A DNA stretch of 64,000 bases from assembly GCA_029204045.2 (NCBI GenBank), contig CM055081.1, forward strand, positions 2,487,033 through 2,551,032, given 5' to 3'. Of the stretch, positions 45,950 to 57,900 are shown one piece after another. The DNA comes from Tillandsia leiboldiana. Taxonomy: Eukaryota; Streptophyta; Magnoliopsida; Poales; Bromeliaceae. A model generated the notes under the pieces. That model saw only the letters and a list, made by a program, of their open reading frames with translations, was not told the origin of the DNA and did no database searches. The first letter of the stretch is position 1. Every line of letters starts with the position of its first letter. Both the position numbers and the translations under genes were made by a program.

Positions 45950-48560
45950 CATAGAAGAAACTGCATAAGAAAACTGCACTGCATAAGAAAGCTGCACTGC
46001 ATAAGAAAACTGCACTGCATTAGAAAACTACACTGCATTAGAAAACTGCACTGCATAAGAAAACTGCATAAGAAATTTTAAGAATAAAATATTTTGGAAA
46101 GACTTAAAACATATGTTGGCTCAGGTAAAAAAGGCCCCAGGTATAAATGGTGGCTGCAATATATTCCGTACTGCCTCCCAAACCACTCATCCCAGAATCT
46201 CCATTCATCATCACTGCCTCCCCCAAATTCGACAATTTCAACAACCCGATATAGGATTCCAGCACAATTCAGTCACAATTCAAGCACTGATTTACCATAA
46301 CAGCACTGCATAATAGAAGCAGAATACAAGGCATGAACCGAGCAGGCTAAGAAGAAGAAAAGTGCATAAGAAAACTGCATAAGAAAACTGCACTGCATAA
46401 GAAAACTGCTATGCAAGTCCAACTGAGAAGGCATGAAGTTGGTCTTAAGAACAAAATATTTTGGCAAGACTTAAAACATATGTTGGCTCAGGTAATAAAG
46501 GCCCCAAGTATAAATGGTGGCTGCAATATATTCCGTACTGCCTCCCAAACCATTCATCCCTGAATCTCTATTCATCATCACTGCCTCCCACAAATTCGAC
46601 AGTTTCAAATACTCGATATAGGATTCCAGCACAATTCAGTCACAATTCAAGCACTGAATTAACATAACAGCACTGCATAATAGAAGCAGAATACAAGGCA
46701 TGAACTGCGAAGAAAACTGGAAAAGAAAACTGCATAATTGTAAATGACAGCATAACAACACTGCATAATAGAAGCAGAATACAAGGCATGAACCATGAAG
46801 AAAACTGGAAAAGAAAACTGCATAATTGTAAATGACAGCATAACAGCACTGCATAATTGAAACAGAATACAAGGCATGAACCGAGAAGAAAACTGGAAAA
46901 GAAAACTGCATAATTGTAAATGACAGCATAACAGCACTGCATAATAGAAGCAGAAAACAGCACTGCATAAGAAAACTGCTTAATTGTAAATGAAAACTGC
47001 AAAAGAAAACTGCATGAGAAATATGCTATTCAAGTCCAACTGAGAAGGCATAAGAAAACTGCATAATTGTATAACTAAACTGCAAAATAAAAGTGCATAA
47101 GAAAACTGCATTGGTGGACTTATCAAGTACAGGTTGAAGCAATTCAAGCACAATTGAAAACTGCATAAGAAAACTGCATAATTGTATATCAAAACTGCAT
47201 AAGAAAACTGCATAGGAAGTCCAACTTGGAAGGCTTGAACAATTCCAGCATAGTAAACTGCATAAGTAAAATAAGGCATGAACTGAGAAGGCAAAGAAGA
47301 AGAAACTGCATAATAGAAGCATGAAATTGGTCTTAATAAAACTGCATAGTAAAGAAAACCAAAACTGCATAAGAAAACTGCATAGCAAGTCCAACTTAGA
47401 AAGAATGAACAATTCCAGCATTTGAAAACTGCATAACAAAACTGCTTGATAACAGCTTATCAAGTATAGGTTTGATACTTGTTTTGGTTCAAGTAATAAA
47501 GGCCCCAGAAAAATAAATGGTGGATGCAATATTTCTTTCCTACTGCCTCCCAAATCATTCACCCCTGATTATCTTTTGCTCATCATTGCCTCCCAACTGC
47601 ATAATTGTAAACCCAAACTTCATAAGAAAACTGCATAGCAAGTCCAACTTAGAAGGCATGAACAATTCCAGCATAAGAAAACTGCATAACAAAACTGCTT
47701 GATAACAACTTATCAAGTATAGGTTTGAATACTTGTTTTGGCTCAGGTAATAAAGGCCCCAGATAAATAAATGGTGGATGCAATATTTCTTTCATACTTC
47801 CTCCCTTACCATTCACCCCTGATTCTTTTTTGCTCATCATTGCCTCCCAACTGCCTCCCAAAGCATTTTCAGCACAATTCCAGCATAATAAAGCATTTCG
47901 ATCACATGGACCCAATTTCCAGACCATTCCAGCACAATAAACCAATTCTAGCACAATTCAAGCTTTTTACACCACAAGTACAACACAATATAGCAATTCG
48001 AGCACAGAAGGCTGTCAACTATTCATAAAAAAAACTATTCATAAATAAACTGCATAGTACAAATTGAAACCAAAGTGTCATAGTAAAAATTGAAACCTCC
48101 CAACTAGTGTCATAGTAAAGATTAAAAGACTGCATAGTAATAAAAACTGAAATGAAGATAGGGCATAATAGAAGCACAATTCAAGCCATGATATGAGAAG
48201 GCTAAGAAGATTGCATAATTGTAAAGCCAAACTGCATAATAAAACTGCATAATTGTTAACCCAAACTGCATAAGAAAACTTAGAAGGCATGAACAATTCC
48301 AGCATAGTAAAAACTGAAATGAAGGCATAACAAAACTGCATAATTGTTAACCAAAAGTTTATAAGTAAACTTAGAAGGCACTGTTAATTCCAGCATAGTA
48401 AAAAGTGAAATGAAAGCATAACAAAACTGCAAAATTGTTAACCAAAACTGCATAAGTAAACTTAGAAGGCATGAACAATTCCAGCATAGTAAAAACTGAA
48501 ATGAAGGCATAAGAAAACTGCATAATTGTTAGACAGAGGTTCAAAACTTGCATATAAAAA
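45950..48560 (-). repeat. Tandem/dispersed repeat array based on CTGCATA, inside the Harbinger element
   Basis: About 38 copies of CTGCATA, most within ctgcataagaaaa or ctgcataattgtaaa, fill the space between transposase and ORF1. Higher-order units: an approximately 260-bp direct repeat (about 46085-46345 and 46446-46700), an approximately 88-bp unit three times (46669-46950, with cataacagcactgcataata ... aaaactgcataattgtaaatg), and an approximately 240-bp pair (about 47450 and 47690). On the coding strand the core reads TTTTCTTATGCAG, a pyrimidine tract ending in CAG like a splice acceptor. Confidence 0.85.
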
Positions 48561-48706
48561 ACTAAAAAGAAGCAAGCTAAGAAGAAGAAAACTTAGACAG
48601 AGCATTTAAAAAGTCTACCAACTTAGGCAGAGGTTTAAAACCTGCACTACTAGTACGAGCAAAAATCCCAAAAAAGTGCAATAGTTCTTCAAACATCTAT
48701 TAATAT

Positions 48707-50146
48707 TCAGTTTGGAGGGGAAGATGGCATTTCCGGAGCAAATGAGGGTATATTAGTTGGGGCAGAAGTCACTGCTGGACCAAAGGTGGGCGTGCCCTGA
48801 GGGAAGGCTGCAGTAGCATGTGGAAATGGGGATGGTCCAGGAGGAAAGGTCAGCATGCGAGAAGGGGAGGCTGGACTTGAATGTGGAAATGATGATGGTC
48901 CAGGAGCAAAGGATGAAGCTGCAGCTGGAAAAAAGAGTCCGCTAGGTTGGAAAGATGGTGCAACAGGCCTTTGTCCACCATATATTTGGTGCATGGCAAT
49001 TTGACGATCAATCCACATGTATAAAAGATCGCCGCTTAATGTCATAAAAATATGCCTATTGCGCTCATCTTTCAAAGCCTCGCAAACTCCTAGCACAGCC
49101 TCCGGAGATAAGTGAGCAACATTACTAAGCCTTTCCATACACTCCTCTATAGAGTGGATTTTTGGACGTGCTTGTAACTCACGTTGCATTATAGCTTGTG
49201 CTATTTCCGTTCTTTTCTTCCCCAATTCAACGAGCTCATAAATAGCTTCCATTCGACCATCATCTTTTCGTCTACGGTTTGAAGTTGGTGTAGGATTTGG
49301 TGGTGACACTCGAACCTTTTTCATGGATGAAGTGTGACCAGAGGCACTACCCCCATTGTGGCTACTTATTTTAATTGGAGTTGAAGCTGGAGAAATCGAA
49401 TTTGCGTCATTAACCTCCTCTAAATTATTTCCTAAGTTCTCCATGTCAAGTGGGTGCATAGCAGGAGTAGATGAAGAGGTGCTACGAACATCCTCAACAT
49501 CCATTTGAGTAGTAAATCCATGCCTTCCGGTTGCAGTGGCCTTTCCCGACAAGAACTCAATAGCTTGATATGCAGGAAATGGTTTGTCCCGGCACTTAGC
49601 ATAAGATGGATTTTCCTATGAAATAAAAAAAATATATATAAGTTGCAATTGTGTATAGCCTCAAATATTATGCATAATTTAATTATTAAGAAATAATTGA
49701 TGGTAGTCGAAAAAATAACATACCGTTATAATGGCATCCCAATCACTAGGGTCACCGGCAGTTGGAATGTTTTGTGTGTAATCCCACCCCCATCCACTTT
49801 TGTTCGCTAAAGTTTGATACATCACATATTGACGCTTCAAGACTTTATAACGATTTTGCAAATGGACTTTGGTAAAGCCTAATTTAGTCATCTCATTAGA
49901 GTCTCGAACCATTCTAATCCATGCCAATGGAGTAAAACTCCCATTAACAAAATTTCCAAGAGTATGCTCCTCTGTCATTAAGTTCAACATTGCCGAGTCC
50001 ATTTTTTGGTTCCAGTTAGAGGATCTTACCCTACTTTTTACTGATTCTTGCAGAGGGCAATCTAAACTTTGGCTATCAGCAGAGGGAACATCAATAATTG
50101 AGCGATTGTTTTTCAAAGTAGGTTGCAACTTTTTTAGAGGGGCCAT
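48707..50146 (-). CDS. PIF/Harbinger ORF1, Myb/SANT-like DNA-binding protein
   Basis: Two exons on the minus strand, 50146-49724 (141 codons) and 49615-48707 (302 codons plus stop), joined in phase 0 across a 108-nt intron with GTATGT donor and TTTCATAG acceptor. The N-terminal half has the Myb_DNA-bind_3-type fold: WNQKMDSAMLNLMTEEHTLG, then FTPLAWIRMVRDSNEM, LQNRYKVLKRQYVMYQTL and GWGWD, then continues across the splice into ENPSYAKCRDKPFPAYQAIE. The C-terminal half has a basic nuclear-localisation-like stretch (NRRRKDDGRMEAI) and a proline/serine/phenylalanine-rich tail. In PIF elements this protein binds the transposon ends and assists transposase entry to the nucleus. It appears intact. 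Confidence 0.85.
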
Positions 50147-51069
50147 CTGAGATTAATAGACAAACAAATCAGATTCTTTCATACTGCAAACATATAACAT
50201 TAGTATAAAACAGGCTCAAAATGGTTGAATATTTTTATTAAGAGGCTCAGGGGATAAGACAGTATATGACTCCATGACGGTTGCATTAGTTAAAAAAACC
50301 ATGCCACCCTCTCATGGATATGTTTATAGCTTTTCCCTACATCATCGCCTTAATTTTCCCAACTCTTTCCCTCAATGTTTGATATACAATTATGTAGTTT
50401 TCTTATGCATGGCAGTATCATATTATGGCCTGAATTTTTCCCAAATTTAACCAACTCTTTTCAGCTTTGGATTCATCATAGGTCCCCTCCACATTCGTTA
50501 ATAAAAATAACAACATGACATATGAGAATATGTGAAAGCTTAAACTACAAAAGCACAATTAATGGGGAGTATAATCAAAGAAAACATCACCTCAATAAGA
50601 TAAGAAGAATGCTGAAAAACCAACAGTGAACACTTCTACAGCAACACAGGTAATGTTCAAATAACCACCAGTGAATACTTCAACAACAACACAGCATAAT
50701 AAGACAATGGACTACTCAGTAAAGCTTTACCTTTGATTCCTCAGATCTGGACTACTCACTTTTATAGAGGAAAGGAAGAGAAATGAACCAAAGCATTCAT
50801 TCGTTCGTATGAGTGATCCAACCTGTTTACCTAAGGCATACTGAGGTTGGTGGTCGCACTTAATTGGCGAATGGACTACTCAGTAAAGGCGCCGAGAATG
50901 ATGGAGAACCAATCTTGCCTCAGATTGCAAGAGTCAGAGTGCAGGAGAGTAAAGAGAAAGAAAGAACCATGAGAAAGGGGTTACTATGAAGGTGGATCTC
51001 AAATGAGATCTTTATAATTATTATGTTCACTGCAAGATGAGTTGAGAGAAGTAGAGAGGATGGAGATGG

Positions 51070-51450
51070 CGCCTGACACGAGGAAGCACGAGATCGGGTC
51101 TTAACGAAGATGCCTATTTTCCCAACCTTTTGCCACTGGGATCAGCTCGGAACAAGAGGGCGTCCGACACGAGGAAGCTAGGGCATTAACGAAGGGCGAG
51201 GCGAGAGGAGGAAGGTAGGTGTGTGATATTAACGAAGATCTCCATTTTTACCAACCTTTTGCCACAGGATCAGCTCGGAAGAAGATGGCGGCCGACACGA
51301 GGAAGCTAGGGCATTAACGACGGACGATTCGACACAAAATCGCGTCCGACACGAGGGGATTTGGAAGAAGCTAGGGCATTAACGAGGGGATTGGGAAGAA
51401 GCTAGGGCATTAACGAAGAGGTATTTGGAAGAAGGGAGGTTGATGGGGGG
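51070..51450. repeat. Subterminal direct repeats of the Harbinger element
   Basis: The phrase gaagctagggcattaacga occurs at least four times (about 51173, 51300, 51368 and 51400), with cgacacgagg and ccaaccttttgccac also repeated. Such subterminal repeats may serve as transposase or ORF1 binding sites (inference). Confidence 0.7.
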
Positions 51451-51918
51451 CATTAACTACGATGGTTTCGAGCGAAGCATTATAACACTACACTTCGTAT
51501 TTTCCGCCCCTTGCCCCTGGGATAAACAACGGAATTAACCAATTCCGCTGTTTCCAGGGGTTAGCTCTTAATGTGTTATCATTGGATAACCCGTTAAGAG
51601 GAGAATAATTTATACAACCCATTTTAATTAGTGTTTGGATGATTTTGCAGAATAAAATAGATTATTCTTATTTTATCATGCAATCAAACACGGCCTAAAA
51701 ATAAAATTTTCAAAATTTTATCCCCAAAAAAAAACTCCCTTTCCTAGTAAGACAAGAAGGCGGAAATAGAGGTAGATGTGCCGGTCCGCTATATCCGGAT
51801 GATACCAGCGCTGTTCTCCGCCAACCAACCCTCACTCCCGCAGCCGCGAGCCGAAACGCCATCATCATCAGCAAGAACAAGAGGGAGGGCAAACCCTTCT
51901 CCTTTTTATGATAAAAAG

Positions 51919-54900
51919 ATGGCAGTGCTCCGGATAGGGATGACGGCCGTTGTTTCCGCCACGCCACCCTCCTCCGCCCTCTCCCACCGCCGTTTCCTCC
52001 TCCACCGCCGCCGTTTCCTCCTCCACCGCCGCCGTTCCTCCGCCTTCCCCTTCCTCCCACGTCTTCCCTCCTCCGCCGGCCGCCGTGCGGCACCTCCCGT
52101 CTTAGCTTCGGCTCCCGCCGTCTCCGCCGAGGAGGCTGAGGCCCCCGCTCCTGCCTCTGCCGCCGCAGGTTCCATTCCTCTGCTTCTTCTCCTACTTCTT
52201 GATTTAGCTTATTATTGGCCATTTGCTTCACTATGCTGGTGGGACTCCGTCTATGATGGTGGTGATGCGGTATCTTGGTTTGGGTTAGAATGCTTTGTGT
52301 ACAAGGGTGTAACTGAATATTTAGTATCTTCTTGATTAGCCAAATTTGTCTAAATTGAGTTTGATATTCAAAGAGTTTGATCATTGATACTAGTTCTATT
52401 GATTTAATCAAGGCGGCTGGGATATAGCAGGAAAATAAATTGAAGAGGTGAAGCTTACTTGTCTGTGTTCTCCTTTTTTGGTCATTAGGGTAGTGTCCTC
52501 GTGTAATCTTGAAATGACTCACTCAATTATTATCTTTTCACATGTGAAATAGTTTTTCTTTGCTAGTGAATGGTGGTGAATGTGCAGCTGCTTGATGTTG
52601 ATTAGAAATGCTTTGTTCGCAAGTGACACGTAACTGAATATTTTGTGTCTTCTTGCTTAGCTAAATGTGTTTAAATTAAGTTTCAAATTTAAAGATTTCG
52701 GTCTTTGATGCTAGGGCTTGTTTGGTTCACCAGTTTTAGACTTTGGATTTGGAATGAGATTCAGTTATTCCGGTAGTTGTTGTTTGTTTTACAAAAAGTA
52801 GATTCCGATTCGGAATGGGAATGACCCAATCTATTTATGGTCCTATCTGGCTTTGAATTCTGGATTGGTCCATTCTAGAGTAAACCATTCAAAGCCCTCT
52901 CTAACAATCACCTCTCCCATCTCTCCCTCCATCACTCTTCTCTCCATTAACGAAAGCCTTCTTTCAAAATCCTAGGTGTCCCAATTGTCCTTTCCGATTT
53001 CCATTCCAATAATGGACCAAACATTTTTGGATGATTCGTCATTTTATTTTTCATTCCAATGCAATTCATTTTCATTTCTCATTCCCATTCCAATCATGAA
53101 CTAAACATGCCCCTAGTGTATTGTTCAAAGCGTTTGAGGCATTGCATAAGGACAGATGGAAGAGGGGAAGCTTACTTTTTTCTTCTTCTTTTTTTCTTCC
53201 CCTGAAGGGTAGCGTGCTAGTGCAATCTTGAAATTAGTCACTGTATTATTCTTATTTATTCATTATTCATGTGTGAGGTAGATTTACTCTATGCCCAGAA
53301 TTTTCATGCCACTGGAATGGGGTGTGACATAGGTGTGGCATGGTACAACGACACCTCTCGCTTTAATGCCGGCACGATCCTCCATGCTAGTGGCACACAA
53401 CTAACACACTAGCACGGATTGGCACGGTTATTTATATTAGTTTTATATGAAAAAATAGTTTCTTAGAGCAGTTTAATGCCTCTAATATCTTTAACAATGG
53501 TCCAAGTGTTAATATTTCACAAAATTTATTAAGAATAGAATTGTAGATTTCTTAGTAACTCAATAATACCATTTTAACATATCGTAAAAATACATTAATG
53601 AAGGCGAAATTAAAGTCATAAATAAAAGAAAATTATAGGAAGACACTACCATCACTCGATCAAAAATGATAAAAGATTGGTAGCAATCTTCATTTTAAGT
53701 GTTTTTTTTTTTTTCACTAAATCTTGGTCTAATTATGCAACGGGACCCATTGTTTGCTCCAAAAATTCGTAGATTTATAAGATCTGCATGTTTTTAGTCA
53801 AAAAGACCATTATATATCCTTTTCATCTCAAAAAAGAAAACTCAAAAAAGAACCCCAAAAAATGCAAAAAAAGACATGTTTTCTCTGTACGTTTAGCAAG
53901 ACCCTATGCCACGTGTAGGCAGTAGGCACAACCTCGACACGATATGACACGGTTGGCATGAGGTGGCATGGACGAGATGGGCAATCCTTGCTTTGTGTAG
54001 TCACTAGTCAATATTGGTTAATTCAGGTAATGCCTTAAATATTACACTTTAAGCCTACTGCATAAGCATTATGGCCATGTTTGGATGCATGAATATCCTG
54101 TTTGTTATATCTTTTTGATTTACTCAAGAAATTTGTACATTTGTGTCACGCCCCGAGTTTCCAAAAAAGCAGTCCATTTTTTTTTTTTTTTTAATCAGAG
54201 TTCAAAGATTGAAATCCAGGACGTGAACAAACCGCCACATGTATAGGAAATCCTCTGTCCTCACGGACAGAGTCTTCCCTACACATGCTCGGCTAGGCAA
54301 GTACAACAGTGATACAATCAGAGATCAATCATTGCTTAACCATCATAAACATAACTTCTACAACAAAATACATCCACAACTACTCTCATCATAATCCAAA
54401 CTACACAAAACCATAACAACTCTATAAATCCACATCTCAATTGAAGATCGAAATCATCATAAAGCTATAATATAAAGCACTGGGCCGCTGTGGCCAATAG
54501 TAGGGGACAACTCTATCGCGACAGCTCACTGGATCGTCCCGACAACCCAACACCTGACTGACCTGGAAAAATGGTCACCCAAGGGTGTGAGATACAACAT
54601 AAATGTATTCCAGTGGGCACGACGGGCCGAGAAATAATAAATCGTATTTACTGGATACTGTAATAAGTAGATAACAAAACAGACTGTAATCTGGAAGCCA
54701 ATAGATAATAATCATACGGAAATGAAAACAGGTAGTCATGAAGGAAGCTGAACATGCTATAACTAATCATCAGATAAATCAGGACAATGTCAAGGTATCA
54801 TGCTGTACATCAGGCAGGTATGAAAATGCATAACTGTCAAGGTTGTAATCTAGAGTACCATTAATCATGTGCTAATCAATAGAGCAGAGTAATCACATAT

Positions 54901-57900
54901 GAAGCTGAACAAGCTATAACTGGCAATCAGGTAAACCTGATCAATCTCAATGCATAACTATCAAAGCTATAAGGTAGAATATCTACAATAATATGCTAAT
55001 CATGCTAGAGTGTCAATATCAGTAAATCATGCATCAATGCTATAACTGAAATACCTAATCAAAGCCGTCATAGGTCACGAGGACTTAGACCAATGCCCTA
55101 TAGATGCACCAATATGGTAACAAAACCCAGCGCACTCAAAGTGAATCCTGGGCTCACGGGTCGATGTGACGACCTCTCTACCGGTAAAGAACACCATGAC
55201 GATGGCCAAACCGTCGGTGTACGTGACTGAAAGCTGGCTCTAGGGCGATCATAATGCTGATGCTCAAGCTTGCGGTCTAAAGACCGAACAATCGACAAAA
55301 AGCCAGAAAATCCCTATTGGGATGCTGAAAACTGTAATCTCAACTGATGTTGTATAACTGAAACTGTATCACTGAACTGTATAACTGAACAGTATAACCG
55401 AACTGTATAACTTAAGCTATATAACTGAACTGTATAATTGAAGCTGAACTCCTATTCTAACATGCAGTAGAAGAATAGGAAATGCTGATACAACTATGCT
55501 AGTGACCAAGCAAGCATGGCATATGTCCAAGTGTATATCACTATATATGCTAAGTACTGAGAATGAAAGCATAAAGAAAAGCTCAACTATAAGATCGAGG
55601 CTATATAGCTATAAAGACTTAATGCTGGAATGCAAGCAAGTAGAAAAACTCAACCATAGGATCAAGGCTACACCAAAAACAGGGGTCCGACCTACCACGG
55701 TACCCCATAGGGTCGAAATGATAAAGCCCGGATCGAAGATAAACCCACTTGCGCTTAGGCGGACCGACGACTCCACCAGAAGGCTCGTGGGCCGGAGTCA
55801 AACTGCAGAGACCTGAATCATGAACATAGATCGGGGACAGACTCACACATACCCAAACTACAGACTCACACCACTCCGAAAGCTTAAACCTGGATCTTTT
55901 CTAGATTCCCGCAAATCGCCGGAAATCCGCCGATCGGTCAACTTGACCCGATCTGCGCCTATGGATTTTCGAATTCAGCGAAACTTGACGTGGAGTCCCA
56001 GAATGCTTCACCGAAGACGTTCGGGCAATAACATGCTGTTGGGTGCATCACTAAACCCAATTGTTGCCAAAATTACTAAAATGCCCCCGGAAAGCCATTT
56101 GTGGTTTTCGGGAGTTGCTAGCCATAAGCCGAGGCTGCCGGATCGTCCAAAACTATACTGGGAACATCAGAAGTACAACTTAATCGCCGCAATTCCTCGA
56201 ATTGCGCGATTAAGACCGAGTCGCCGATAAACCGACGATTTTGCCGATTTACGGTCCGATAACCGATTCCCGCTCAACGAAAGCTATTGGATCTCCAATG
56301 AAGGGTTTAGAGATCATGGACACACAGCGCAGGACAGCCCACGATGTCACAATTGGAATTAGACCCCTAGGGTTTACTAAAATCGCATTATTTCATGATT
56401 TTAAGGCCTTTTAAGCTTGTACTTTCTTTCTGATTACTTTTGAACTGAACCGAGGCCACCAGTAGGTGGGCCTCGACGTACTGAACGCCGTGCTCACCAT
56501 TTGGGAGCAGCACGGAACCCAAGAATAACTTCGGGTCTTTCTTTCCTTAGGCTAATAGGCTCAACTTGCAATTTTAACCTAACCACTTGATCAATTGCCC
56601 AACTAAGGTGAGCATCATTCTCAGGAGGTCCAACAAACTCAGAGGCTCACCCCCGCGAAGCTACTGGAACAGCTTAAGGGCGAACAATGGCCATTCTAGG
56701 GTTTGGCACTCAAGAACTCACAATCCCTTCAGTCTTTCTTTGGACAGAGGTGAGCATCAAGCTCAGGAGATCGAGTAGAGGCTAGGGCTCACTGTCGCGA
56801 AGTTAATGTGCTGCTGGACCACTTTAAGGATCAACCTAGACCAACCTAGGGCTTAGCATGATACAATCTCCAATCCACTCAGTTATTTTTCAAAAGAAGG
56901 TGAGCATCAAGCTCCTGGGACTGAGGGAAGACAAGGGCTCACTAACCGAGGGTTGCGGAGTGGCCGCCGGAGCAAGCTCGGCCATGGGCAAGAACTCATG
57001 CACGAGCAACTTCACAAAACAAGAGTTCTGGAGCAGAGCTAAGGCAAGCATGGCCTTTTCCCAACTGCGGGCACTGTCGAGAGCACAACTGAGTCGAGCT
57101 CACAGAACAAGAGAAAGAGGAGAAAAAGATGACGACTAGGGTTTTTTTTTTTTTTTTTTTTTTTTTTTCTCTTAAAGAAAAACTCATACGTATAATGAGG
57201 GATATAATCCCTTTTATAATTATTAAGATAAACATTAGGATAAACTTAAAATTAGATTTAAGTTTATCTTATTCGTAGTCAGTTCAATCGATTAAATCGT
57301 AATTTAATTTGACTTGAACTCAATCCTAATTTGATCAAATTAAATCATTAATGCAACATTTGCACTTAAGTCCTCTCACAACTTACTAACTATTAGTAAG
57401 TCCTCTCTCTTGCAACATTTGCGCTTTAATATCCGTAATTTGTAACAATTACAAATTAGTCCAATTATCAGCATATTGATAATTAAGTCCTCAGGTGATT
57501 CAAAAATCGCGATCCAACTATCCGATCAGTCATAACCTCTTATGTGTGTGACCCCATAGGTTCTATTCTAACTGGTAGTGAGATATATTGTGATCATCAT
57601 CAACAATATCACTGAAACTCTTTTCAGTGGGTTAGAACAATTCAAACTCAGCTCAATAAGAATTATCGATCATCCGGATAATTCTCGTGAGTCCCACAAT
57701 CCACCAGTGACGCCTAACAGCATGTAGTGGCATTCCAGTAGAATGGAATACTGAACCTCTAGGTGCAGTTAACGTGTGATACAATCCTTCTATCCGGAGT
57801 CCCGACTAGACGGAGGTCATGGAATTGCTCGTCAAATCCCACCATCTGTCATATGTCAAATTTATTCGACTCGAGTTTCTTAATATCGGAAACCCTTTCC

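Larger units (their letters stand above)
43617..51696 (-). mobile_element. PIF/Harbinger transposon, about 8.1 kb
   Basis: Termini GGCTATGTTTGGTT (43617) and, reading inward from the other end, GGCCGTGTTTGATT (51696) form short imperfect TIRs. The target duplication TAA is at 43614-43616 and 51697-51699. PIF/Harbinger elements use 3-bp TWA-type sites and TIRs of this form. It encodes both canonical proteins, a DDE transposase and a Myb/SANT-like ORF1, on the minus strand. Between them is a 2.6-kb repetitive array. The right end lies about 220 bp upstream of the NTRC start codon. Confidence 0.9.

Noticed and set aside
46636..48553. Cysteine/phenylalanine-rich ORFs on the minus strand
   Set aside because: They are translations of the CTGCATA repeat array.
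45950..48560. CRISPR-like or centromeric satellite array
   Set aside because: Spacing is irregular, units nest inside one transposon, and the genome is a plant; no direct repeat/spacer regularity.
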